Of a DNA stretch of 64,000 nucleotides, positions 58,140 through 64,000 are shown in pieces. The DNA comes from Streptomyces sp. A0642. GTDB lineage: Bacteria > Actinomycetota > Actinomycetes > Streptomycetales > Streptomycetaceae. A program made the translations under genes and the position numbers. The DNA lies in the NCBI RefSeq assembly GCF_004795105.1, contig NZ_SSBL01000018.1:1-64000 (forward strand), in the 5' to 3' direction. Within the stretch, counting starts at the first letter, position 1, and each line of letters starts with the position of its first letter. The notes beneath the pieces are model-generated. The model searched no databases. It was not told where the DNA came from and saw only the letters and a list, made by a program, of their open reading frames with translations.

Positions 58140-58142
58140 AAC

Positions 58143-59339
58143 TCAGGGCGGACCGGACCCCAGTAGCGTCCACGCCCCGTACGCCGCCGACGCCACGGCC
58201 GTCACCGCGAGCACCGCCGCACTCCGGGCGGTGGAGCGCAGTCGCAGCAGGGCCACGGCGGGCGGCAGCAGGAGCGGGAAAGCGGGCATCATCAGCCGGG
58301 GCCGGGAGCCGAAGTACCCGGAGCCGATCAGCGAGATGACGACGACGGCGATCGCGTAGACGAGCACCGGCAGCGGCTGGCGCTGCCGCACGCACAGGAA
58401 CACCAGCCGGCCCAGCGCGGCCAGCGCGGTGCACAGTCCGAGCATGCCGGGCCACGGCAGGCCGAGGATGAAGGAGGCGAGGGCCGCGCCGCCGTCGATG
58501 CTGTTCCCCCACTGCGCCTGGACGTCGAAGTAGGCGAACGGACGCCCCTCGCGCACGGCGACGAACACCACGTACGCGAGCCACCCCAGCGGCGCGACGA
58601 CCACCCCCAGCAGCATCCGCCGGTGGCGGCGGACCATGCCGTCGGAGGCCCCGGCCCTGCACTCCCGTACGAGGGTGACGGCGGAGGTGATCGCGAGGGC
58701 GGCGATGAGCGCGGCGGCGGACGGACGGGTCAGCCCGGCGAGTGCGCACAGCACACCGGCGACGATCCATCGCCGGGTCAGCACCGCGTACAGCGACCAG
58801 GCGGCGAGCGCGGTGAACAGGGTCTCGGTGTACGCCATCGACTGGACGAACGCCGTCGGATACGCCCCCCACAGCGCGGCCAGCACCACGCCGGTCCGGC
58901 GTCCGTACAGCCGCGCCCCGACGGAGAAGATCCCCCAGGCGGCGAGGAGACCGGCGGCCCAGGCCACCAGCAGTCCCGCACCCGCGAGGCCGAGCGGGGT
59001 CACCTCCGCGAGACCGCGCTCCAGCGCGGGCAGCAACGGGAAGAAGGCCAGGTCGGAGTGGACTCCCCCGTCGGGGAGGGTGACCGTGTACCCGTAACCG
59101 TTCTCGGCCACCCGCTGGTACCAGACGGAGTCCCAGCGCTCGGAGAGCAGATGCAGCGCGTCCTTCCCCGCCGCCGACGCGGCAGCCCAGAAGACGACGA
59201 GCCCGACGATCCGCACGGCGGCGTACACGCCGAGCGCGGGTGCGGCCACTGCCAGGGCGGCAGCGGCGCGTCCGGGGACCGGCGGGCGGTCCGGGTGCGG
59301 GCGGGCGGGTGTGACCTGGGGGGAAGGGCCGGGGGGCAT
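58143..59339 (-). CDS. Membrane glycosyltransferase, PIG-V/mannosyltransferase-like
   Basis: 398 residues with about ten membrane helices. RWDSVWYQRVAENGYGY in the first large loop and HSDLAFFPLLPALERGL are the hallmarks of PIG-V-like GT-C transferases, which move mannose from polyprenyl-phosphate mannose to a target outside the cell. An aspartate (D of WDS) is the likely catalytic residue. The stop lies next to the box of the downstream lipoprotein promoter. Pathway and acceptor unknown. Confidence 0.85.
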   Translation of the reverse strand: MPPGPSPQVTPARPHPDRPPVPGRAAAALAVAAPALGVYAAVRIVGLVVFWAAASAAGKDALHLLSERWDSVWYQRVAENGYGYTVTLPDGGVHSDLAFFPLLPALERGLAEVTPLGLAGAGLLVAWAAGLLAAWGIFSVGARLYGRRTGVVLAALWGAYPTAFVQSMAYTETLFTALAAWSLYAVLTRRWIVAGVLCALAGLTRPSAAALIAALAITSAVTLVRECRAGASDGMVRRHRRMLLGVVVAPLGWLAYVVFVAVREGRPFAYFDVQAQWGNSIDGGAALASFILGLPWPGMLGLCTALAALGRLVFLCVRQRQPLPVLVYAIAVVVISLIGSGYFGSRPRLMMPAFPLLLPPAVALLRLRSTARSAAVLAVTAVASAAYGAWTLLGSGPP

Positions 59340-59394
59340 ACGGCCGATTATCTCCGCCGGCCGTCAGACCCCCCGGCGGGGGCCCGGACCGGCC

Positions 59395-59841
59395 TCACCC
59401 GTCGTCGCGTCGCCAGAACCGCCGCGTCCACCAGTACAGGACCGTCCGGTCCGCGGGCCAGGGCCGGTCCTGGACGAGGGGCGCCTCGAACGAGTCCGAG
59501 GCGTCGACGGGCCGCCAGCCGGGCACGACCTCCTCCCCGGGCCCCGGTGGGCGGGCGAGGGAGGCGAAGCGTTCCTCGCTCACTCCGGCCAGGGCATAGG
59601 TCCGCTGGGCCTCGACGAGCGAGACGCGGTTCGCGCCCCGCTCCATCGTCGGCCAGCGCAGCTGGGAGGCGTCGTCCTCCCATTTGCAGACCGGGCAGAT
59701 CATCGAGGAGCCGGGCGGGTCCTCGAAGACCGTGTGGCCGCAGGCGACACAGGGGTACCGGGCGGGCCGGCCCCCGTCGGGGGCCGTGGGCCAGTCAGCC
59801 CCGTCAGCGCCGCCGGTCCCGTCAGACTCGTTCACGTGCAT
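59395..59841 (-). CDS. CPCC-family cysteine-rich protein
   Basis: 148 residues. YPCVACGHTVFEDPPGSSMI followed by CPVCKWEDD is the zinc-finger-like CPCC signature; ANRVSLVEAQRTYALAGVSE follows as in the family. CPCC proteins are often found downstream of toxin genes; here the ATG overlaps the end of a toxin-tail relic (59820-60032), which suggests a former or present immunity role. That role is inferred. A Gly/Asp/Pro-rich N-terminal stretch of ~25 residues is unusual. Confidence 0.8.
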   Translation of the reverse strand: MHVNESDGTGGADGADWPTAPDGGRPARYPCVACGHTVFEDPPGSSMICPVCKWEDDASQLRWPTMERGANRVSLVEAQRTYALAGVSEERFASLARPPGPGEEVVPGWRPVDASDSFEAPLVQDRPWPADRTVLYWWTRRFWRRDDG

Positions 59842-60032
59842 GTCGCATCCTCGGCCTTTTGCGCCGCATCGTGCCCGGCATCCCCTTGAACGCCGCCAGG
59901 CCACCATCGAGTTTGCGGAAGGAGATGATGCCCTTCTTGCTCTTCATCCCGTACTCACCCGTCGCCGGGTCGAAGTACCGGACGGTACCGTCCTCCGAGG
60001 CCCGCTTTCGGGGACCCGGTCGTCCGTGTCAC
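59820..60032 (-). pseudogene. Orphan toxin C-terminal tail
   Basis: Minus-strand frame with no start codon of its own: ASEDGTVRYFDPATGEYGMK and FRKLDGGLAAFKGMPGTMRR then RKRPRMRHARERV and stop. VRYFDPATGEY is a typical phrase at the start of C-terminal domains in Streptomyces polymorphic toxins. It is closed by a stop just upstream and overlaps the CPCC start. I read it as the left-over 3' end of a displaced toxin gene. Not otherwise annotated by ordinary gene finding because it lacks a start. Confidence 0.5.
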
Positions 60033-60091
60033 GCACCGTCATGCCCTCGCGGAGGCCATGGCGGAGGTGCGCGCCGCTCAGCGGATCGCCG

Positions 60092-60607
60092 TCAGGAGAG
60101 GCACACCTCGGCTGTCAGGGAGGCGCCCTCGGGGCCGTACAGCCGCAGCCACCGCTGTTCGTCCGACGCGTTGCCGATCCTGATGCCGAAGGTCCACGTC
60201 GGGTCGAGGAAGAGGGTGTGCCCGCCCTCGAAGTCGAGGGCCAGGCAGGTGCAGACCGTGTCGGAGGCGCCGGGCGCGCGGTAGACGCGCAGGCGGGTGC
60301 AGCGCAGTTCGTCGCGGCCGTCGCCGAAGAGCTGCTCACCGCACGAGGCGACCATCACCTCCTCCTCGGCATCGGTGAACAGCTCCATGCCGGCCCACTC
60401 GACGGCGTGGACGGAGGTGACGTCCAGCCGGTCGTACTGGCCCACCGACTCGAACCGCAGCAACCCCTCGTCCAGCCGGAGCCAGACGGCGAGGGGCTGC
60501 GGACGGAACTCGGGGACGTCGTCGTCGCGGTCCAGGAACCCCGGGACGAGGACGTCGCGGACGGGGTGGTCGCGCAGGGCCTTCGCTGCCGTCGGCCAAC
60601 CGCCCAT
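60092..60607 (-). CDS. Probable immunity-type hypothetical protein
   Basis: 171 residues, cytosolic, beta-rich: VLVPGFLDRDDDVPEF, LWLRLDEGLLRFESVGQYDRL-like (AVWLRLDEGLLRFESVGQYD), HTLFLDPTWTFGIRIGNASD. Contains three cysteines in VASCGEQ, LRCTRL and CTCLALD. Not a family I can name. It follows the probable immunity gene at 60645 on the same strand (37 bp), a usual arrangement where several immunity genes line up behind one toxin. Confidence 0.6.
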   Translation of the reverse strand: MGGWPTAAKALRDHPVRDVLVPGFLDRDDDVPEFRPQPLAVWLRLDEGLLRFESVGQYDRLDVTSVHAVEWAGMELFTDAEEEVMVASCGEQLFGDGRDELRCTRLRVYRAPGASDTVCTCLALDFEGGHTLFLDPTWTFGIRIGNASDEQRWLRLYGPEGASLTAEVCLS

Positions 60608-60644
60608 GTCCGCTCCCCGCTCGTGCTCCTGTCTGCCGCGCCGG

Positions 60645-61541
60645 CTACTGCTCGGCGTCCGCCGGTTCCTCCCAGAGGCCCCTCACGACCCCGTCCGGAT
60701 CCGGGACCACGGCGCACCATCGCCCCATGGCCCTGTCCGCAAGAACGAAGGAGAACCCCTCACCGGTGACGTCGGAGAGGGCGTCCGCGCCGCCGGGCCA
60801 GGCCCGGTAGGGCAACTCGCCGGGCGGCCCCGGGGCAGCGAAGGCGGTGAGGTCGTCTTCCAGCATCTCGGGCCGGGGGCGCAGGTCCGGATCGACTGCG
60901 ACGCCGATCAGGGAGCGCGGCTTCACCCGTCGGGCGATCTCGTCCGCGTTCTGGGGGGTCACCCGGAACCAACGGCAGCCGTAGGCACCGTACGCCCAGC
61001 GCTCGCACACCAGCGTGAGCCGCTCGGACGTCTCCCGCACGGCTTTCCAGAAGTCCTCGTCCGCCACCGCGACGACGGGCCTCGCCACCTCCACGGGCTC
61101 CGGAGCCGCTTGGCGCCACCCGATGCTCAGCTCGTCGTCCTGAAGGCGCTCCGCCAGCTCCGAGGCGGCCGCCGGTGAAAGGAAGAGGTGGACGGCCCCG
61201 TCCCATCCGGACTCGATCTGGAGTCGTCCCGGGCGGGACAGCCGGCCGTAGGGGCCGTGCCCGGCCACCATGCACTCGACCAGGTCGACCGCCTCCGCGG
61301 ACCCGACTTCCACACCGTTGCGCAGGTGAGCGTACTTGTCGGGAAGGGGCAGGCTGACCAGGAGCTCGCCGAGCTCCAGGGCATCGGCGTCACACGTCTC
61401 GATCACCGCCCCGACGGCGGCGCGCAGCTGCGCCGCGTATGCGGGCCAGCCGGGTGCGTCGGCCAGATCGTCCCGGACTTCCTGGGAACGCGGACTGATG
61501 ATCAGCTCGGTTCCCAGTCCGGCACCGGGTGCGTCGCTCAC
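60645..61541 (-). CDS. Probable immunity protein for the Ntox21-like toxin
   Basis: 298 residues, cytosolic. GTG at 61541 overlaps the toxin stop (GTGA), the same coupling as in the other toxin-immunity pair. Two halves: SQEVRDDLADAPGWPAYAAQ...VECMVAGHGPYG and DDELSIGWRQAAPEPVEVAR...VLADRAMGRWCAVVPDP. Family not recognised. Larger than usual single-domain immunity proteins, so it may be a two-domain or fused immunity. Confidence 0.65.
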   Translation of the reverse strand: MSDAPGAGLGTELIISPRSQEVRDDLADAPGWPAYAAQLRAAVGAVIETCDADALELGELLVSLPLPDKYAHLRNGVEVGSAEAVDLVECMVAGHGPYGRLSRPGRLQIESGWDGAVHLFLSPAAASELAERLQDDELSIGWRQAAPEPVEVARPVVAVADEDFWKAVRETSERLTLVCERWAYGAYGCRWFRVTPQNADEIARRVKPRSLIGVAVDPDLRPRPEMLEDDLTAFAAPGPPGELPYRAWPGGADALSDVTGEGFSFVLADRAMGRWCAVVPDPDGVVRGLWEEPADAEQ

Positions 61542-63070
61542 TTCGCCAGCCACTTCAGCCCCAGCACCTTTCCGTCCGGCGATATGTCCAGCCCGTACGT
61601 ACCGTCCCGGGCCGAGTCCTTGGTCGACTGGAACGGGTTTCGGAAGTTGGCGCCCTTGAACACTGCCTGCTTGTTGTGCCCGGTCCGGTCGTAGGTGATG
61701 TACCGGGGCTGGCCGCCCGTCGCCTTCTTGTTCTCCCAGATGGGGGCTCCACCTGCGGACCTCTTGTTGGTCTTCGTGTAACCCAGGTAATCCGCGACAT
61801 CGTCGGCCTGTTTACGCGTGAGCGAGTTGCAGTTGTCGTTGTGCACCAGGACCGGGGTCTGCCCGGCCAGCACATAGTACGTGTGGAGGCCGTGGACCGT
61901 GAGGTCGTGCGTGGTCTGCCGCTGGGTGAAGCGGGAGACGCCGGCGACGGGGAGGACGGACCCGTCCGGGGACCGCAGTCGCATTCCGGGCGTGATGTCG
62001 CCGGCATCGGTCCACCGTCGGTGGTCGACGACCCAGAACGGGTGGGTGTCGGTGGCGGTGAGCGTTGCGGGTCCACCGGCGGTGCGGAGGATCAGGCGGG
62101 TGAAGTCCTTGTCGTCGTACGTGGTGATGAGCCGCTCGACTCGGCGCGCCCGGGTCGGTCCGCCGGCCGGGTCGGTGGCCAGGACCCGGTCACCGGCCCG
62201 GACCGCCTCGATGGAGACGGCGCGTCCGCCGGCGAGGAGCACCTGTGTGCCGGGCGGGAAGCTGTGCTTGACATCGCAGGTGGGCGGCTTCTTCTCGTCG
62301 GGTTTGTCGTTCTTGGGTTTCTTGGTGTCGTCGAGTTTCTTGCCGGCGTCTTCGAGGGCTTTCTCGGCGTCCTTGACCTTCTTGCGGCTCTTGAGGAGTC
62401 CTTTGAGGCCGTCGTAGAGGTCGCCGCCGTGTTTCTTGAGGGCCTGGATGAGTTTGTAGGCCTTCTTCCACTTCCAGGGGGCCCCGTACTTCGCGGCGAG
62501 TTTCCCGACCGCGCCTCCGATGAGGCTGAGGAGCACGTTGATGAGGGTTTCGGTGCAGGCGCCCATGTCGCCCTTGGTGATGCAGTCCAGTGCGTCGGTG
62601 ATGCCGAGCTCGTCGGCGAGGATCTTCGCGAGTTCCTTCGCCGCTTCGATGGCCTTGTCGCTGTTGGACTTCTCGTCCTTCTGGGCGTCCTGGAGGTCCT
62701 TCAGCGCCTTGTCGTAGGCGACCTGTTCGGGGGACTTCGGTGAGCCGTCGGCGTTCTTGTCCGAGGCGGGATCTCCCTGCCCCGGAGCGTTCTGACCGTC
62801 GGCCTCGTTGCCGCTGTCACCGCCGCAGTTCCCGCCGCCACCGATCCGGCAGACCTGCACCCCGATCTTCGCGGTGAGGTCCGCGCCGATCCCCGTGCCC
62901 ACCAGGGCGCCGATGATCGCCACGACCACCAGCGTCAGACCCAGGTACTCCAACGCCCCCTGGCCCCGGTCACCCCGCCGCCGCGCCACCGGCAACCGCA
63001 CACCCGTACGCGGCACCGCGGTCCGTGACCACCGGCGCACCCGACGACGCAACTCCCCCATGGATGACAT
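61538..63070 (-). CDS. Polymorphic toxin: Flp-like prepilin leader, Hint domain, Ntox21-like tip
   Basis: 510 residues, as long as its inverted twin at 55093. Residues 1-264 are identical to the twin (leader, DRG|QGALEYLG with G36/Glu41, helix, charged body). The Hint domain (265-411, C265, TDTHPFW, TPVLVHN) is a clearly different allele. The 99-residue tip (412-510) reads LTRKQADDVADYLGYTKTNK, APIWENKK, PRYITYDRTGHN and matches the order of Novel toxin 21 (Ntox21)-type domains (xLGYxKTN...YIxxDxxxHN). Tip activity not established by sequence. Immunity gene overlaps by 4 bp. Confidence 0.83.
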   Translation of the reverse strand: MSSMGELRRRVRRWSRTAVPRTGVRLPVARRRGDRGQGALEYLGLTLVVVAIIGALVGTGIGADLTAKIGVQVCRIGGGGNCGGDSGNEADGQNAPGQGDPASDKNADGSPKSPEQVAYDKALKDLQDAQKDEKSNSDKAIEAAKELAKILADELGITDALDCITKGDMGACTETLINVLLSLIGGAVGKLAAKYGAPWKWKKAYKLIQALKKHGGDLYDGLKGLLKSRKKVKDAEKALEDAGKKLDDTKKPKNDKPDEKKPPTCDVKHSFPPGTQVLLAGGRAVSIEAVRAGDRVLATDPAGGPTRARRVERLITTYDDKDFTRLILRTAGGPATLTATDTHPFWVVDHRRWTDAGDITPGMRLRSPDGSVLPVAGVSRFTQRQTTHDLTVHGLHTYYVLAGQTPVLVHNDNCNSLTRKQADDVADYLGYTKTNKRSAGGAPIWENKKATGGQPRYITYDRTGHNKQAVFKGANFRNPFQSTKDSARDGTYGLDISPDGKVLGLKWLAK

Positions 63071-63123
63071 GCTTTCGACCCTAGGCGCGAGGCAGCCCCA
63101 CCGTCATGGGCCCTCGGACCCAA
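62277..63123 (-). repeat. 847-bp inverted repeat, right arm
   Basis: Mirror of 55040-55886, same length with no gaps. The arms point at each other with the two different tips, the lipoprotein, the glycosyltransferase and immunity genes between them. Confidence 0.95.
63078..63121 (-). promoter_or_regulatory. Toxin promoter with GGGTCC-N2-GGGCCCA box (right arm)
   Basis: Exact mirror copy of 55042-55085: box 63121-63107, -35 TGACGG, -10 TAGGGT at 63083-63078, 7 nt to the ATG. Confidence 0.75.
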
Positions 63124-63160
63124 GTTCCCCTGGGCCGACGTGTGTCAGCGGGACCGGTGT

Positions 63161-63532
63161 TCAGCCGGTCTGTGCGACGCGCACCTGCACGCCGGGCCGC
63201 AGGCCCCACTTCGCCATCGCGCCGGCCTCCGACTCGATCACGTGCCGCGCCCGCAGCCGGGGCAGCCCGAGCCGCCCGGGCTTCATCGTGTGCACAGCCA
63301 CCACGTTGAACTTCCGGTCCAGATAGGCCACATCGATCGTGAACCGCATCCGGAACGAGTGCACGCTCCCGCACGGGGTGATCATCAGCGCCCCGTCGAC
63401 CCCGTCCTGGCCGAGCAGCCCACGGCTCCGGTGACGGTAGGAGGCCGCGATCCGCAGCGGCACCTCGGTCTCCCGCTCCCCGTCCCGGTCCGTGATCGTC
63501 AGTGTTCCTGTTCCATCGCGCCATCGAGCCAT
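63161..63532 (-). CDS. DUF192 family protein
   Basis: 123 residues. RGLLGQDGVDGALMITPCGS, VHSFRMRFTIDVAYLD and HVIESEAGAMAKWGLRPG fit DUF192, a small beta-barrel family of unknown function, often exported in other phyla but without signal peptide here. ATG at 63532. It lies between the right toxin arm and the prepilin peptidase gene; in some Tad-containing actinobacteria DUF192 genes are near pilus genes, so a link is possible. Confidence 0.85.
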   Translation of the reverse strand: MARWRDGTGTLTITDRDGERETEVPLRIAASYRHRSRGLLGQDGVDGALMITPCGSVHSFRMRFTIDVAYLDRKFNVVAVHTMKPGRLGLPRLRARHVIESEAGAMAKWGLRPGVQVRVAQTG

Positions 63533-63585
63533 GGCCAAGACGGTAGCGCCAGGTGGCGTGCTGTGGGCCCGTAACGGCGTGCAGT

Positions 63586-63628
63586 GGGTCCCCGGGCCCA
63601 TGACCGGCCCGCGGGGGCCGCCTAGGGT
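63586..63628 (+). promoter_or_regulatory. Prepilin peptidase promoter with the toxin-type box
   Basis: GGGTCC-CC-GGGCCCA (63586-63600), TGACCG (-35, 63601-63606), 16-bp spacer, TAGGGT (-10, 63623-63628), then 7 nt to the GTG. A further GGGCCC lies at 63565-63570. Layout practically identical to that of the two Hint-toxin promoters, although the flanking DNA is different. Confidence 0.75.
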
Positions 63629-63635
63629 CGATGAC

Positions 63636-64000
63636 GTGTACGCCATCTTGATCGGGGTCGCCGCCCTCTGGGGAGCCGCGACCGGACTGCTGGTCCCGCG
63701 CGCCGCCTACCGGTTCTCCGTCGAACCGGACGACGCGTGGCGCGACGCCTGCCCCGCCGGCCACGCCCTCACCGGGCCCGCCCGCGGCTGGCTGGGCTCC
63801 ACGCGCTGCGCGACCTGCGCCGAGGTGGGCGCCGCCATCGCCGTGCGGACGGCCGCCGGGCCGGGGCATGCCGGGCAGCAGCAGCCGGGCGACGTGGAGG
63901 CGGACGGCGCCGAGGGCGCCGGGGGAGGACGGGACGCCCCACCGGCCGCCGCTCCGCGCGGGAACGGGACCCGCTACGCCCCGCACCTCGCCACCCCCGT
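63636..64000 (+). CDS. A24-type prepilin peptidase (5' part; runs off the window)
   Basis: At least 121 codons, open to the window edge. N-terminal membrane helix (AILIGVAALWGAATGLLVPR), then RAAYRFSVEPDDAWRDACPA and GPARGWLGSTRCATC, matching the N-terminus of Streptomyces A24 prepilin peptidases with two cysteine groups in the first cytosolic loop (GHALTGP.RGWLG). The catalytic aspartates are expected beyond the window. GTG start 7 nt after the -10, so leaderless. It would cleave Flp, the TadE-like proteins and the G|QxAxE leaders of the toxins. No peptidase is encoded in the Tad row itself. Confidence 0.72.
   Translation, partial: MYAILIGVAALWGAATGLLVPRAAYRFSVEPDDAWRDACPAGHALTGPARGWLGSTRCATCAEVGAAIAVRTAAGPGHAGQQQPGDVEADGAEGAGGGRDAPPAAAPRGNGTRYAPHLATP

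Noticed and set aside
61529-62743. A 404-codon plus-strand frame across the right toxin
   Set aside because: Antisense shadow; the same shadow appears opposite the left toxin because of the inverted repeat.
1-64000. CRISPR arrays, tRNA, rRNA, riboswitches
   Set aside because: No regularly spaced direct repeats of CRISPR size and no cloverleaf or conserved riboswitch core was found on reading both strands; tandem repeats seen are coding or very short.

Overview
The window is high-GC actinobacterial chromosome, most likely Streptomyces. Supporting signs are GC-rich third codon positions, frequent GTG starts, Streptomyces-type families (DUF5753/XRE regulator with a small DUF397-like partner and an anti-sigma-like ATPase, DUF4328, DUF1206, DUF664/DinB), a chitinase with the chitin-type promoter repeats, and many secreted proteases and lipoproteins. 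I see no rRNA, tRNA or CRISPR array.

Layout. 1-9.6 kb: housekeeping and regulatory genes (aminotransferase, an SDR/LysR divergent pair with a clear LysR box, AraC-GyrI regulator, CPBP protease translationally coupled to a NarL-type two-component system, secreted S1 protease). 9.6-16.2 kb: a DUF1206 membrane protein and a divergent D-amino-acid/N-acyl-D-amino-acid catabolic cluster (deacylase, PLP deaminase, PfkB kinase with a 36-bp VNTR, IclR, RidA). 16.3-20.6 kb: a membrane Ser/Thr kinase and a GH18 chitinase under a DasR-type site. 21.3-33.3 kb: a Tad/Flp pilus locus (CpaB, TadZ, two TadE-like proteins, TadA, TadB, TadC, histidine kinase, response regulator, Flp pilin, TadG-like protein, lipoprotein, OmpA-domain protein). 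It contains no prepilin peptidase. 33.4-37.2 kb: a LysR-MFS-flavin oxidase module beside a truncated TnsA-like endonuclease relic, flanked by an 11-bp inverted TGT...ACA pair. 37.5-40.5 kb: secreted trypsin-like protease and a WhiJ/AbaA-type regulatory cluster. 40.7-64 kb: an accessory region with polymorphic toxins, immunity genes, toxin relics, repeats and, at the very end, the start of an A24 prepilin peptidase gene.

The most interesting system is the toxin set. Three large toxins (40720-43257, 55093-56625, and 61538-63070 on the minus strand) carry a class III (Flp-like) prepilin signal, G|QxAxEYLG followed by one hydrophobic helix, nearly the same as in the Flp pilin of the Tad locus. 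Behind it come a linker or helical region, a Hint autoprocessing domain in two of them, and a variable C-terminal tip with a linked immunity gene. Two toxins are an 847-bp inverted duplication that differs only at synonymous sites up to the first Hint cysteine and then diverges abruptly. The same promoter layout (GGGTCC-N2-GGGCCCA abutting a -35, a 16-17 bp spacer, a -10 of TAGNGT form, then a start codon 7 nt later for the toxins and peptidase) precedes both Hint toxins, the prepilin peptidase and a lipoprotein gene; related box arrays lie upstream of the Tad locus and of the flp gene. I infer a Tad-linked, pilin-signal polymorphic toxin system co-regulated with prepilin processing. Decayed members (an internally deleted toxin with an orphan immunity gene at 45.5 kb, and an orphan toxin tail before a CPCC protein at 59.8-60.0 kb) indicate active tip turnover.

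Several short mobile-looking repeats (a 168-bp element with perfect 25-bp terminal inverted repeats, its diverged second copy, and two other palindromic families) lie between 50.8 and 54.1 kb, often placed so that the element end supplies the stop codon of the adjacent gene. Functional calls come from reading motifs by eye; no database search was run.
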